Below, one piece after another: positions 1-14,013 of a stretch of DNA of 64,000 nucleotides; the first letter of the stretch is position 1; every line of letters begins with the position of its first letter. This DNA is from Sipunculus nudus (Eukaryota; Annelida; Sipuncula; Golfingiida; Sipunculidae). The notes under the pieces are model-generated. The model was not told where the DNA came from. It saw only the letters and a list, made by a program, of their open reading frames with translations, and searched no databases. A program made the translations under genes and the position numbers. The stretch is from positions 21,433,079 through 21,497,078 of the forward strand of contig CM049307.1 in the NCBI GenBank assembly GCA_026874595.1, in the 5' to 3' direction.

Positions 1-159
1 AATGAAAACATCCCTGAACAGCCTCCTTTCTATGTGGTTAAAATGTGACCACATTGAGTCTGAATGTGTAGGTTATTCTTCATCCTCTAATCTGTAGCTA
101 ATCTCTCCCTCCACTGAAGTTAATTACTAAACAAAAGCACCAAAAGAATGTTTAATATC

Positions 160-600
160 CCATTGTATGACTTGACCTCTGGCCTCATTAGATATTCATG
201 GATTTTTGTGAGAATTTCATTCAGGTGAGAAACTCAACTGGTGATATTTACACTGGGTTTCAATGAAATTTATCATAATTTTCAGATGAGTCTTCAAGAG
301 GCAACCAAAGACTGGTGACCTCTGATCTCATGAAATTTGGATTTTGTCTGAAACTTAGGTGAGATATTATATTGATTAATATTTCCCTTGAGTTTCTTAA
401 AAATTATTAATCATAATGCTGGGAATTTATCACAGAGACCACAAAGAAGCCTGATGACCTCTGACATTATGAAATATGTGTAGATTTTGCCTAGAATTAA
501 CTTTGGTCACCTTTTGGTAAGTTGTTATTAGAGTTTTGTGAAAATCCATCAAAACTCTGGTAAGTTATCACAGCCATATTAAAGGTTAATGGACAGATGT
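160..600 (+). repeat. Three diverged tandem units of about 144 bp
   Basis: TGACCTCTG followed by an ATGAAAT..TGGATTTTG-like block occurs at about 172, 317 and 460, giving 143-145 bp steps. Similarity between units is modest. Confidence 0.5.
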
Positions 601-867
601 ATGGACTGTGGGTATACCATAATACATCTCTCCTATTAGACAGGCCTATGAAAACCTAAAGTTTCTTAAAAGGTGGAGTGTGGCCATCTAATATAAACAA
701 TTACATGCAAAATGAATCACTCTAATGGAGGCAGGGTAAGTAAACTATACCAAAAACATTGGAATGTAAATACAATACTTTGTAATGACAATTAAAATCA
801 CCTAGAAAAATGGGGAAAATTAGGGAGGATACTGATTCTTGCTTAAACTGAAAGTTACTCTGTAGTA

Positions 868-1051
868 CCACCAGGTGGCATCGCATCCAAAGACTCAACC
901 AGACAGCATGATGGAGCATGTTGGCTCCTGAAAGTGAAAGTTCCATCATGTATCACCAGATGGACTCAGTGTTTGTCGCTAACATGTTCGTAAATGAGCA
1001 CCAGAAGGGCCAGTTGGAGCAATTTGTTCTATAGTAACCACCAGATGGCAT
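868..1051 (+). promoter_or_regulatory. Three CTCF-like motifs at exact 85-bp steps
   Basis: CCACCAGGTGGCAT (868-881), TCACCAGATGGACT (953-966) and CCACCAGATGGCAT (1038-1051) each fit the CTCF core CCASYAGRKGGCRS at 11 to 13 of 14 positions and lie in the same orientation 85 bp apart. Weaker sites occur at 2021-2034 (minus strand) and 2401-2414. Binding is inferred. Confidence 0.4.
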
Positions 1052-4000
1052 TGTAGGTTCCATCCAGGTGGGATAAAGATGAGAGGTTATCAATATTCCA
1101 ATTGATATGTATTTTAAAATGGATGTCTTCAAAACTGAAAGATTTGCTAAGTTATTAGCCAAATTTACACCCTCACATAAAACCCTTCTTTTTCTTATAT
1201 ACCCTTTTCAATCCTCTGTTCATAATAAGACCTACTACTGTATTTTTTTCTGTTCTGGTTGAGGGAGGCCTAACTACTTGTTTTTCCTTTAAAATATAAT
1301 GAGGTGTATTTCCAGGTTTTTCTGATTTTTTCTTTGTGTCAACTGAGGTAACTACAACCAACTCTAGTTGACATACACATATACCTGGTGCATACAGGGA
1401 GGAATGACCATGATTCTAGGCAGAGCATCATTTCCATATATATGCGTAAAAAGAATATGGATAAATTATCTCAACTGATATTAATTCTTCATTATTTTAC
1501 CAAATTGGTTCTTCATTATTTGCCAACTGATGTCCACTGATGGTGGTCAAACTGACTGATCACATGCAAAATAAAACAACTTTACAAACTGACTGGATGG
1601 TATCCTGTTAAATATCTGATATGTCACTAACTTGCAATCTAGTCTTTGATATTATAGGGTAGACAAGAGGGGGGTAAATATCAACTTACACACTTAGAGA
1701 TAAATCATTCCTGAGTGCATCTTACTGTCAATTCTCTTGGAAAATAATAACTCAACCCAATTTTTATTTTAAGCCCTTCCATGGAAGCAAAACAGTTGGG
1801 CAAATGATCAATCGGAGCATATATAACCTAATATATATAGATGGTGCAAGCAGAGGCATGATATATATATTACATAAAATACATAAAGTGACCTGCCCTG
1901 TAATGTCCTGCAATTTGCAAATCTCATATTTTTTTTTTAGTTCACCAGTTTTAGACCATGTGCTCACTACAGATTGAAACTAAGAAAGATCTCAGTAACA
2001 AGTGCACTATAAAGCTGGTGCAGCCATCTGGTGACCAATGTGTGAACTAAAATGAAGTAATAGCACCACTCCAGGGAAGTTTTTCACTATTTCTTTTAAA
2101 TTCCTTCTAATAAAGAAAGTAAGCGATTTTAAGAAATCATGTCAAATAAAAATAACCAAAACATAACTTTCTTTAAGCCTAATTAACAGTCATTAAAGAA
2201 GATATTACGCCTGTTTGGTAAAGCAAAACATATCTGAGGATAATCTCTAAGATTCCTGGTGTGCTAAATGTTATTAATGCCATGTCACTAAAAAGACATG
2301 TGCTTTGTTAAAATATTTTCTCAAGAATGTCTCTGGTTCTCTCCTAATACAAGTCTATTTTCAATGCTGATCCTAATACCCTAGTTGGTTCGTGTTACTG
2401 ACAACAGATGGCAGCACTATATGGTTACTAGCCACACTGCACACACTTGGACTCACTGGAGGAAGACTCCACTGTTAAGGGTTTATGGGCATCACAATCT
2501 GACCCCCACAATGCACTGCAACTTCTATATATACAAGCATGTTAAGTAAAATTGTAGAGGAGAAGGTAAAGTAGTCCTTTCAAGTATTTTATTTTGTATT
2601 TTATTTTATTTCATGGTCATGCATATTCAGTTGTTTAAAAATATCTTGTAGTTTATATATGGAACAGGGCCCTGCTTGTGACAGAAGTGTTCTTCTGGTG
2701 CAGGCTACCCTGCATAATATTGTAATAAATACATAAATATATAAATATGTTGGATTAGAATTGTTTCACTCAAGGCAAATAACATAAACTTTTTTTGTGG
2801 TGAGGTAAGGACTTTACGGAATAAGGAATATTTTGTAAGCTGCTACGGTTGTGAAATATAAAAATTGAAGATGTTTCCTTAAAGTAACAAATTTTTATTT
2901 TTAAGTATGACAAGCTGAGACAAGCAGTACTGTCCATCCCTCACTACCTCACAGGAAGAGGTTCATTTTGAGTTGTAAGAACCTATGGTGGAAGGGTGGT
3001 AAACTACCAGCATCTTGGCAGTTCTAATTCCCACAATGCATCATAAACAGAATGGCTTAAAATTATCATCATCAGGAAAAAAGACAACCCTTAAAAACCA
3101 CAATGAAAAAATAATCACTGATGTTTGTACCCAAAAATCAGGCATATTAAATGATATATTTTCCAAGATCCATATATCACACCAAGTTCACACAGAATAA
3201 ACAAACATTTTGATATATTTCTAATCTTAAATTTATATAATGCAAGCATAGCATTAAATGAAAAAGAATGGGGAAAATTTATTGGTTAAAGATTTAAACT
3301 CAAAAATACTATGATTTGTTTCTTAATATAAATTTGTACTCCAACCTAAATCTGAAACAAGCTGGTACGTATCAGCCTTCCAAACAAGGTCACATTGACC
3401 TATATTTTACCTTCAGAGATCTCATATATTCCATTTTCCTGATCTTTTTACCATTTCCAGGTGAGACTTTATATTACTTTTTTTAAGTGAACTATTTTAA
3501 TTCAGCACCTAGTAAAGTCAATTTCTAATGGACTTATAGAAAACTGCATGACTTTAATATTATCTAATTTCTTTTTATAATCTTTATCTTCCTAAAATTG
3601 TTTTTTTTTTTTAATTAAAAGAATTATTTTTTTTTTATAAAAAAAAAAAAAAACAGACTGCCATGACAGAATCCTGCATCCATCATTAGAGTTTGAGTTG
3701 AGAAATATTATTGTCAATAAATTTACCAGACATTTTTTAGAATGTGACAACATAAATGTCTTGTCAATGAATAATAAACAGACTGTGATGACATTTGTTT
3801 GTCAAAAAAACACACAGAAGACAGCATTCTCTTGTCACTGACACCAGATAGTCAGGACAGCAGTTTTTTGTAAATAACAAACTGACATTATGACAAAACT
3901 TCTTGTCAGGGGTAAACATGCATAACGAGACCATCTGGTACATAAATTTCTCACATAAAAATTTTATACATGAAAATTAAAAACCTGTCAAACAAAATAG

Positions 4001-4100
4001 CCAATAAATGTTCCACATGCCATACATTTTATTGAGCCATAACTGTTGGACATACAGCACTATTAGCTGTGAAAATGGGGTATTGTCTTAATCATGCATC
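1052..4100. other. AT-rich intergenic DNA
   Basis: No gene recognised. Contains two further weak CTCF-like sites (2021, 2401), poly-T and poly-A runs at 3600-3653 that could fold on each other, and scattered CTTGTCA repeats between 3700 and 3910. Confidence 0.5.
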
Positions 4101-4129
4101 CCATTATTATTATATTATACAGTGAAGGC

Positions 4130-4460
4130 AATCTACTGGCTATAGTTAAATGACTCAGGTACACCTGTCTCTGAATCCCCTCCCTCCCCTCAGAGGCAGG
4201 GCTGCTGGGCAGAGACTGTCAGAATCAGTCCCACATACCTTACATACACCCCTCTGTTATGTAATATTAGATGAAGCTGCTGGTTTCTGCTGTCACAGCA
4301 CACCTCAGCAGCTCCAGAGGCTGACAGATGACTGGGACAGCTGCAGGTACAGACTTACACCAGCTGCTTTGGATGATACTGAAATATATGAGTAAGACTG
4401 ACAGGTGCCCAGGTATGATCCTCAAAGTTGGCCTGTTATACAGTCTAATACATCATGCAG
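4130..4460. other. GC-richer island with CAGCTG E-boxes
   Basis: An abrupt rise in GC with repeated CAGCTG/GCAGCTCC/GCTGCTGG words. An 81-codon plus-strand frame exists but shows no domain or splice logic. It resembles the other islands at 8.3, 18.8, 20.5, 29.1 and 31.0 kb. A regulatory role is possible but unproven. Confidence 0.35.
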
Positions 4461-7400
4461 CTCAGTATGAAACCTCTTCACTCTAGACCGTACTCTTAAG
4501 TGTACAGCCCCTTTAGACTTGGTGATGTGTTAATTATTACCATTTATGGTAAGGAGTCTAATTAAATAAAATTATTTGAAGAAATTTATCTTTTACTTAC
4601 TTATTCATAGTTAATTCAATGCAAGTTTTAAGAAAATAATTTGAAACTGATTAAAATGATATTGAAATTCAATTTAATTAGACTTAAAATTATGCCAATA
4701 CAGAAAAAGAATAATTTAGTTTTCTTTTATATGAATCAAATTCCACACAATTGTTTCCTGATTTATATTGAAATCAGTACTGCACTGTAAATGATAGAAA
4801 CAGTGGTAAAAAGTGTGTATAATACTAGACTATAGAAGTGCTTGTTATATGAGTTTATAGTGTTAATGTAATATTTTTGCATTTGCAATATTATCTCTGA
4901 CCCATTTCACAAGAATGCAGCTAGAGTAAAACATTTATTATGGGGAGTGTAAGCCTCTGTCAGATTAAAGCAGCTCTTAGACATCAAAGTCTGCTTTTAC
5001 CTTCTTATTGATTGTGCAACCTTCCAGGTACTTGTGAGCATATATTAGGTATGTAATTGGCTGTAGGGGTGGCCTGGGCCCCTGGCAACAAGATGGGTAG
5101 TCTGTTCTGGAGCTTATCTATAGTCTGGACCAAATCTGCTTAATGTTCCAGGTAAGCCATCCGCCACCCTGACTGCCACTCTACCCAGTTCATCTGGTGA
5201 GCCTTTCAGTAAGAAAATCCAAGTTTTTCACACCTGCCCTGTGTGAACAATCACTTCAATGAAAATCCATTAACACTAGGTATGATCCCCCGCCAGTTTC
5301 TCTAAGATCACCATTTACGTTCAGATATTCATGCCACCAACTGAGTCCACATGCATTTGCAAACTCCTAAACATAAATTTAGTGATGCTGAGCTGTATTA
5401 GCACTGTTACAGCCCTTCTGGAAGCTGTTAACTTTATCCAGGGTCTTCTTCGGGTGTTAGTGTTACGTGGGATCATGCACTCCTAGAACAACTAGACAAG
5501 ACAGTCTCAGACAACTTAAGGACATGCTTGCGTTATTGTGGTAAAACAACCCACCCTCTTTCAAACACTTTACAGAAATAACTAACTTTACATATGAACT
5601 TTTTTAATCAAATTTTCAAAATCAAATATCAGTGTTTTTTTTTAATTTAAATTTAATTTGCATGTAATTTTATAATGATTATAATTATGTAGTTGTAAAT
5701 ATATTCAATTTTTAAAATGTATAAACTTAAGGATATGTTGTATATTAATTAGAATATGTTTATGTATTTTATTTGCATTAAGTGGTTTAAGGTTAAGGCA
5801 TAAGTAATCTTCAGATCAAGAATGCAAGTAACATAAACAACTAGATACAAACTCAGGACACAAGCGGATCGAACCAAGAGTTATACCCCTGGACTGTCCA
5901 GGCCTCTGAATTACTGGAACATAATGCCATGAAAGAAATGCCTGGTTATCTCACATACTGGGAAGCTAACTCTGACGGACATATTAGTATTATAAGTGGT
6001 ACCCCGACATTGCCAAAAGTTTCTGTTTTCCAATGACAAATCACAATTTATTTTAGGAACTTTAAGGTACTGTACTCACCAAGTCACATGACGTGGAGAA
6101 TGAACAGAAACATCAGCTTTCAGGATAAACAACATATCTTAGAGTTGAGGAACAGTTTTAGAAAAGTCTGGAACACTATACCAGCTCTGTACAACAATGC
6201 TTTTTAAGGTTTCTTACAATATGATTTTCATAAGATTTATAATGTATGTACAATCACCTGACCATGTAACCAAGCAATTTTAAATTCAGGTAAACTGATC
6301 TGAGGACTGGTAAATGAACCATGCAGTCCTGTTTGTTCAAGTTGATATGTTTAATATAAGGTGTCATGATCACCTGGATGAACCAATAACTAATTAAGAG
6401 ACTGACCACACTAAACGTGTCAAAATTGGCAAATATGTATGCAGTGGTGTTCACAACCTGCTAGCGTCATACTGACCCTCTGGCATTACGACCAGATTAC
6501 TGGCGCGCCAGAGTGTCATGACTTCTACGTCTGAGGATTGCATTATAAGGTCTTATGAAAATGCAAATATTTTAGTCATTTCTTACAACGCTTCATGGGC
6601 AGACAACGCTTCAAATTGATGGGGCAGAACGGATGGACAGAAGAAAGGACAGATGGATGGACGGACAGATGGAGAACATTTTAGCAGTCCTTTCTCCTTA
6701 CAAAGGTTATGTTAATGAACATAAATAGTATGTAATAAATTAAATATCTCCTGGCAAATAAGCAGTGTAATCAATAATTTCAACGACTATATAATTTACA
6801 TTGATGACACTGATTTGCAAATAGTTGTACAAGTAAGTATGATGCTTTATGATGTTCAAAACAATCACCCTGGCTCCAAACCCAGCAAAGTCTCATCTAT
6901 AATGTAGAATGTGAACCAGCAACAATAACTCAACCAGCTGCCCAAAAATGGCCCTCTTCTCTTGATGTCTTAGAAGGCTAGCTTTTTTCAAATTAACAAT
7001 TCACAAAAACTGGTGGAATTCCCTAACCTCTGACACTGAACAGGAACATGTTATGTTCTGTCTGGTACTTAACAAATCCGGGCATCAGCTAATCATGCAT
7101 GAAAAAGACTTGAGGGAAATAACAAACATGTTTTCCATAACCTCTTGTTTATTACTGATCAAAATCTTGTTTAATAACTTTGTGAAAATTAGTCTTTGAA
7201 ATATCAATAATGGTTATAACTGTCACAAAATGTTTAGTGAAAAACAGATTTTTCACAATAAAAGTCAAACTCCTAATTTATTTTCACTGCAACAGGTCAT
7301 GCAAATTTTTGTCATGTGTTTGGGCCATGAAGGTTGAGGCAAACATTTGTGCACCAGTACTTGTCTAACTGGAAAAGTACACTAAATTTCAAAAAGGTAT

Positions 7401-8250
7401 GCACCTTCTTTCTTTAAGTGCAGAAAGTATGATAAAGAGAGGTTCTGTCAGAATATGGGTGTTGATTGTCTATTTTCTCTTGCATTTGTTAGTATCAGAC
7501 AGGTATTTAGTTCCAATAAATGAAGGACATCACTAATAATTTACTTTGTGTATTTTGTGTGTTTTAGAATGTTGCAGGTTTTAAACTGGTGAGTGCTCAG
7601 TCTGACTATTTTTCTTTTTCTTTTTTTTCTCTCCTTCTTTTCCTATGTCTCAGTAATTCATTTTCTTTATTCTTTGTTTCATCATTGACATCAGAAAGCA
7701 AAAATATTATATCAATTGTTTTAACACAGAACAAATGTATGACATAATGTTAACTTTCAGTCTGACTATTGATAATTGCCTTTTAATTATATTCTCAAAT
7801 CACTAAAAACAATAAAAAAATTAAGAGATGTATAATTACTCCGATGTTTCTCCCCAGATGATGCTAAGATGAATATATTTATGTACACCTACAGGAATTT
7901 ACATGAACAGGTATTATTTAAATCTTCACATCCACGAATGCACTAACATCTAATGTTAGATATCAGGTGACTTTCTTTTTTTAATTACAGGTGCTAACTA
8001 CATCACATATATTTTTATCTGTCCTTAAGTAAGAATTATAAATAAAAAAGATAGGTAAAATATGGTATAGGCATTAACTGATATTCATCAATTATGGCAT
8101 CATAAATAAATGACTGGCTTCTATTCATTGCATTAGTTATCCTATGCATGTATTTTCTTATGTCACCTATGTATCAATAAACAGGGCAAACTGGTACAAC
8201 TAACATTAACTCAAATTATATATGCATTGACACCTCGTAGGTAAAGTTTA
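4461..8250. other. AT-rich intergenic DNA
   Basis: No gene seen. A 12-bp palindrome CTGGCGCGCCAG (6500-6511) stands out in AT-rich surroundings, followed by a GGAC/GGATG simple-repeat tail at 6625-6675 typical of element ends. Confidence 0.5.
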
Positions 8251-8276
8251 ATATACCTTATGACTATAAATATAGT

Positions 8277-8620
8277 ATGAGTACCTTTCATGGTCAGGCT
8301 GTATGTCTGAATGTAGCTGCTGGCAGCCTGTATAGTACGAGTAGTAATGTATCTGACTGGTTTTACAGCAATGTCAGCTTATCAAACAGCACTCCAGCAG
8401 TGACAGTCAGTATCATCTGGCTGCCACAGCTTCATACGTCACTGCCACAGAGCAGGTTCATGAACTTACAGTGTATGTCCTGCTGGCTGCTGCAGGCTAG
8501 GGGTATTATAGAGACTGTATGTGCTACATCATTGCAGTCCCTGAACCATAAACCAAGTCATCATAAAGTCATAAGTACCGTGTACCCCATGTGTACATAA
8601 ATCCAGGACATAAACATGCC
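8277..8620. other. GC-richer island, open frame of 107 codons
   Basis: A plus-strand frame from ATG 8277 runs 107 codons but lacks recognisable motifs or splice sites. Word composition (GCTGCTGGCAGC, GCCACAGCTTC) matches the other islands, favouring a noncoding island over a gene. Confidence 0.35.
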
Positions 8621-11600
8621 ATGGAACTATTCTGATGACTACACACACATACATGGAGCTTGATAGAGAATCCTGAGCATTATCAGAGTTATTTTAAGTT
8701 TCTTTTAATATTGAAAAACAGGCCTGAATTGCACATTTTGTCATGATAGCCTCTATACCTTTTAAACTGTTTTGGAATACAAATAAATCCTGTGCCTATA
8801 ACCCATTCCCCTTTCCCCATTACAACATGAAATTATCCTTACATTTATATTTTATTTATCAAATTATAGTTATTATGAATTTAAATTATTTTTAACCAAT
8901 TCCTGATAATGTGTCTAAAGATTAACTACTTTACGGCTAGTATAAATATTTAACATATAATTCTATGAAAGATATGCATATGCACCTGCAATCTTTAGGA
9001 AATGGATCCTCAACTACAATGACAGACCACCTTCGATCACATGTACACTAACAACCATACTTTTTATATGATAAGAGTTTCCAACACTGTATGTTCTCCA
9101 TCTACCTTAATTTTAACATCTGTAGTACTTGGTAACAGATATAAAATAAACTTCTGGTTTTTTTTTTTTTTTTTTAGTATACAACTGTTCACGACTGAAT
9201 TCCATACTCTGAAAATTTGCCATACTTTCATTTCAGCATCCCATTTTAAGGATTTATATCAAATACAGTTAAAACACATAGATACTGGTATTTAAGTTGT
9301 TTTCCCTGATGTAACCTGAGGTAGGACTCGAGATGAAACACAGCCAAGACACAGCACTCACAAACACATGGCACCCACAAACCACATCTCCCACATGATC
9401 TGTAACTATTTGGTCTCCTTGACATTTGCCGGTTGGTTTATAATTTCCACGAGTCAGCCAGTACTACTTTTCCTAGACAGTATACATAAACATGGAAAAG
9501 ACTTCAGTTCTATTTTTCTGTGCAGGAGACTCAAAATAGTTGTAATAACTAGCAGATCAGAGTATGTCTTGTATTAACCTAAATTCCATGGGAGCCAGGG
9601 TCTCCTAGCTCTGGCAGTTTCAATCTATAAAAACATTCTGCTTGTAGATGTTTCAACTTCTGACCTCTCTGCTTGATGTAAATATGAGTATATATTTACT
9701 GTATTTATATATATATATATATTTATTACTTGGGAATATAACACAGGTCAAGTAAAGGTGACCCACCTGTTGAGAATATCCAAAGACCAAGCAGTATTAC
9801 AGATATAATCAAAAGCTTGTGACACTTTATACATAATATATTTTATATATTATTATATTAATTTAGTATATATCTATTACATATTTTATACTTTATTAAT
9901 TAAATAAAATTGAAGTTTAGTAATACTGCTGATAAAATTGATATACTGGTCAGCCATCTTTGAGCTTTGCTCACATCCTCCCCAGTAGCATGATAATAAT
10001 CGGTGACATGTTTGACACTCCTCTAACCAAGTTGCCCTTAGAACTCTAATTATTAAAATTTTAACAAGTCTAAAATTCTTATATCATTTTAAGGGGAAAT
10101 GTTGACAATTCATGATGGACATGACAACAGATGGATGGAAGGATGCTTGTTTATCTAAAATCTGGTTTACAATACAAAAATTATGAAAATTCAATTTTTT
10201 TGGAAATACCCCCTGTATGTACAGCAAATTATACCTTTTATGTAGTTATTCTTTTTCATGAATTTTGTATAAATTGCTACAAAGTATTGAAATATCTTTA
10301 ATTGCATGTTGATCTGCATTTGATGTATCCCTTTTGATTTATACACTTCAGTGATCAGAAAAAGTCAATTTCAAGAGCAACAAAGACCCAGTAGTTATAT
10401 CAGAGGTTTAATGATGTATCTGTCAGCAATATCCCAGCCATAAGGATAATGGATAACTTTCCTTGTAAATAAAGTTCAATTTGTGCATATCTGAATAAAA
10501 ATCTTGTTAATTATTCAGCAAAGTCCTTGTTTTTTTTCAAAGAAAAGCTATGTAGAATTTAACTGACCTCCTTTATGTATGACCTTCTATCCAAGGTGCA
10601 AAAAAAGCTGTGTAACTAGAAAACCAATACCTTACTTTGCTCTCAAATGGAACCAGAAGAGTACTTAGATAAAAGTTACAGTGTATGAAGATGAAAGCTG
10701 TGGTTTATTTCTTGTGGCAGTCTGTTTCTTTGCAGTGCCTGCTCCACTAAATATATGTCAAGTGAAGCACTCCATCTTCTCTGCCACCCAAGCAGCTGAG
10801 TTTATTATATGCTTTAATTATTTGAGAGTCTCTATGGATTAATATAAACTGCATGTGGAGACTATTTTAAAGGTCCTGAACTGATTGATAATGGATGATA
10901 AATAAACCTTAGATTTTGTAGACCAGTGTTGGAAACTACATTGATGTTATATCATAAAACTGAATCTGACGGATATCATTCTGTACATTATAAGCACCTT
11001 GGGTCCTGCTTCTCTCCACCGTACAGAAAATTAAACCACTTGGTCACACCATCTGAAGACCACAAAGTTATTTAGACAATAACCCATCAACTTTAACCTA
11101 GGGAGCAACTGATTTGAGTCCAAAATAAAAGGTGACTCTCAAAAGCACAGTTTCCACCTATTATTTATTTTTTTGTAGTTTCAGCTTATTGTCATGAAAA
11201 AGAAACCATATGGGTCACCTTTTTTATCTGGTGCTAATAAAAATGTGTAATAAAGTGTTTGTGACAACCTGTATTGATTACAGAATACCATGTTATTTCT
11301 GCCAGAATCACCATGCCAATGAGTAAAAGATATTCTAGCTATGGAAACCCATGCCATTTGTCAGTCAATTTGTTACCATCTGTAAAATATTAACCTGCAA
11401 CTTCAAGGTTTTTTTTTATAAAGAGGACCATGGGATCATACTGACCAGGGTACAGATACCATCTGTAGCCAGCAGGCCTGTGGTCTTGGTGTGTGGGCTT
11501 TGTAGTAAGCTTTCCTAAGAAGCCACCAGTGGATAGTGAATGTTCTGTTTTCTGTTCCTGCTGCTGGTCAGGTGCCACGTTTACAGCTCCCCGTATACAT

Positions 11601-11919
11601 GCCTGAAGGGTCAGCCCTTTTCATGTGGTTTGGCGGTCAGTTCTAACACCTGAGCCACTTGTACCTTCAACAAAGATGAATGAGTACCATACACTGATAC
11701 AGAAATACCAAAGTCTGCAGGTACTGTATGTAGCTGTTAATACACCCTACACCTGGGAGGTTATGATTTCACACCTGACTCTAAGAAGCAGATCTGTGTG
11801 TGTTGGGGGGGGGGGATTCCAAGGGGTCTGGACCCCCCTTTTTGACAGCAACCACAAACTTGTTTTAAGAGGTTCAGACCAATTTTTGTGGCCCCCTTTA
11901 TCAGACAATGCAAGTACGA
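8621..11919. other. AT-rich intergenic DNA
   Basis: Poly-T at 9157-9175, TA-rich stretches near 9700 and 9840, and a G-run repeat fragment at 11803-11840 (GGGGGGGGGG..GGACCCCCC) related to the fragment at 33650-33840. No gene recognised. Confidence 0.5.
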
Positions 11920-14013
11920 AACATTTTAAACAAGAATCAAGTACACAAACATCACTGCTGAAATACTGGCCTGGGTGCACACCACACAAATATTACTGCA
12001 GGTGGTGCCACCTGTCCTGTATATGACAAAGCTATCTGATATGTAAAAATATCCACAATTTCGGGCTAATATATCAAATCCCTCCTGAGAAACAAATAGG
12101 CACATACACTGTGCAAAAGTCATTGTAGGTGGTGACACCAGTCTTGTGAATAGAAAGCCATCAAAGATGCATGGACAGGTCAAAATATCAGGCCAATACA
12201 TTAAACTTCTCTTGAGTCAGGTGAAATGGGCTTACCAGGCTTAGGTGAGAAAGGCAGTTGCCCCGAGAGAACCGGAACAAATTAGCTCCAGCTACTGCAC
12301 TGAGTGAACTCTTGACCTGCACCTGGCTGAACTGAGTGAACTCTTGACCTGTACCTGGCTGCATTGAGTGAACTCTTGACCTGTTGCATAATCTGACACA
12401 GTTGGCAGTCTGCAAAAGCTATAAATAGATCCAGACTGACCTTAGGCCTGTTGCCAAATCTGAAATAGTTGGCAGTCTGGCAAGCTATTTATAGATAAAG
12501 ACTCAACCTTGGCCTGCAGGTAAATCTGTTTACACATACTGAAAGACATTGGCTACAAAGCTTTTTTTTTTCAAGTTGACATATCCATAAGATTTTTTTT
12601 ATCAAAATGTTAAGAATAATAAAAGAAGTAGTCCTTTCATTGTTAAAGGTCCAATAATTCTGCCAACAATCATTTAAGTAAACTTGAACAAAGGTCTCCT
12701 AAGAATCTTTTTCGTGCAATGTTACAGAAATTGAAACAACAGTACTGCAGAAGAAAACAATGGCAGTCCACAGTTTGAAATAGTTACTAATGGCCACAAG
12801 ACCCAACTTTGGCTATCTATGACTGTACCAAAGATCAATGAACCCAATCAATTCTTATATATTTGAAAGAACCCTACCCTAGATTAATACTTGTGATAAT
12901 TAAACAATTCAGCTTGACAGTTTCATTATAAAACTTTTTTTAACTGAAAGAGGCCAAAATTATGAGGTTTTTGTCCATATAAAATAGGTCAATGTAGGTG
13001 CACAAAAAAAACTGCAAATTTTAATATGGGTCTTGTGACCAACATTTACACAAAACTTGGTGATGCTAGCTCCTGTCATTTCTGAGATTGTTATGTCAGT
13101 ATGCTTACTTTGCCAAATGACCAAGTTCAAATTATTATAACTTGGCCAAATTTCATGAAACCCAAACCACTGGAACAAACTTAAGAGAGCTTATCTCTGG
13201 ATTATTTCTGTGAAATATTGAACAATATGGCTTAATGATTTCAGAGAAGAAGATAAAGGTTATTTAGCTTTTTTCCCATAAAATGTCAGTTAATGCAAGT
13301 GGCGCTACAAAATTCATAATCCCACAATATTGATATGTGACAGATTTTTGCAGAAAATTTGGGGATGCTAGCTCCTGCTATTCCTTAGAAATTATGGGTT
13401 AATGTGCTGATGAATGATGACCCTTGTACAGAAAAGGTTGATGCAAGTGGAGCCACCAATACCTCAAATTCATATATGAGTATTGTGACCAACATTCGCA
13501 TAAAAATTGTTGAAGACAGCTCTAGCCGTTCTGATAGTGTAATATTTGTATCCTCTTTTGGCCAAATGTCTAAGTTCAGCTACCTGTTACTAGGCTAAAA
13601 TTTACCGAACTGGAACTATTCAAACAAACTTGAGAGAGATTGTTTCAGAGATTATTTCTGTGAAATAATGAATAATTTGGCTAAAAAAAAAAGATTTTGC
13701 TTTTTCTCATAACAATCTATGTAAATGCATATAGAAAAAAAAAAAGCAAAATCTCCAATAGTTGTTTAATGACTGATTTTTGCATTAAATTAGGCGATGC
13801 TAGCTCATCCATTTTTGAAATAGTATGGGTTAAAGTACAGACTACAGAGGACCCCACACCATCGCATAAGCTCACAGGTTTGCTAAAAAATGCAGGTGGC
13901 ACCACCAGTTTTTGCAAACTAACAACTCTAGTCATGGTCAATATTCTTGGAAGGATTCAAGACAATCCATGCATTTATTATCAAGATACTGGAGGTTTCA
14001 AATTAAATTTTTA
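11920..14013 (+). repeat. Dispersed repeat region, longer copy of the 62.5-63.4 kb repeat
   Basis: Contains diverged tandem segments marked by GATGCTAGCTC (about 13060, 13365, 13795) and GGTGG-NN-CCACC-like sites (about 12002, 12130, 13300, 13447, 13897). A short triple repeat of GAGTGAACTCTTGACCTG lies at 12280-12380. Long stretches (TTGGCAGTCTG, GCTATAAATAGAT, AAACTTGAACAAAGG) recur in the same order and orientation at 62.5-63.4 kb. The last 130 bases match internal units of the 26-28 kb family. Confidence 0.65.
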
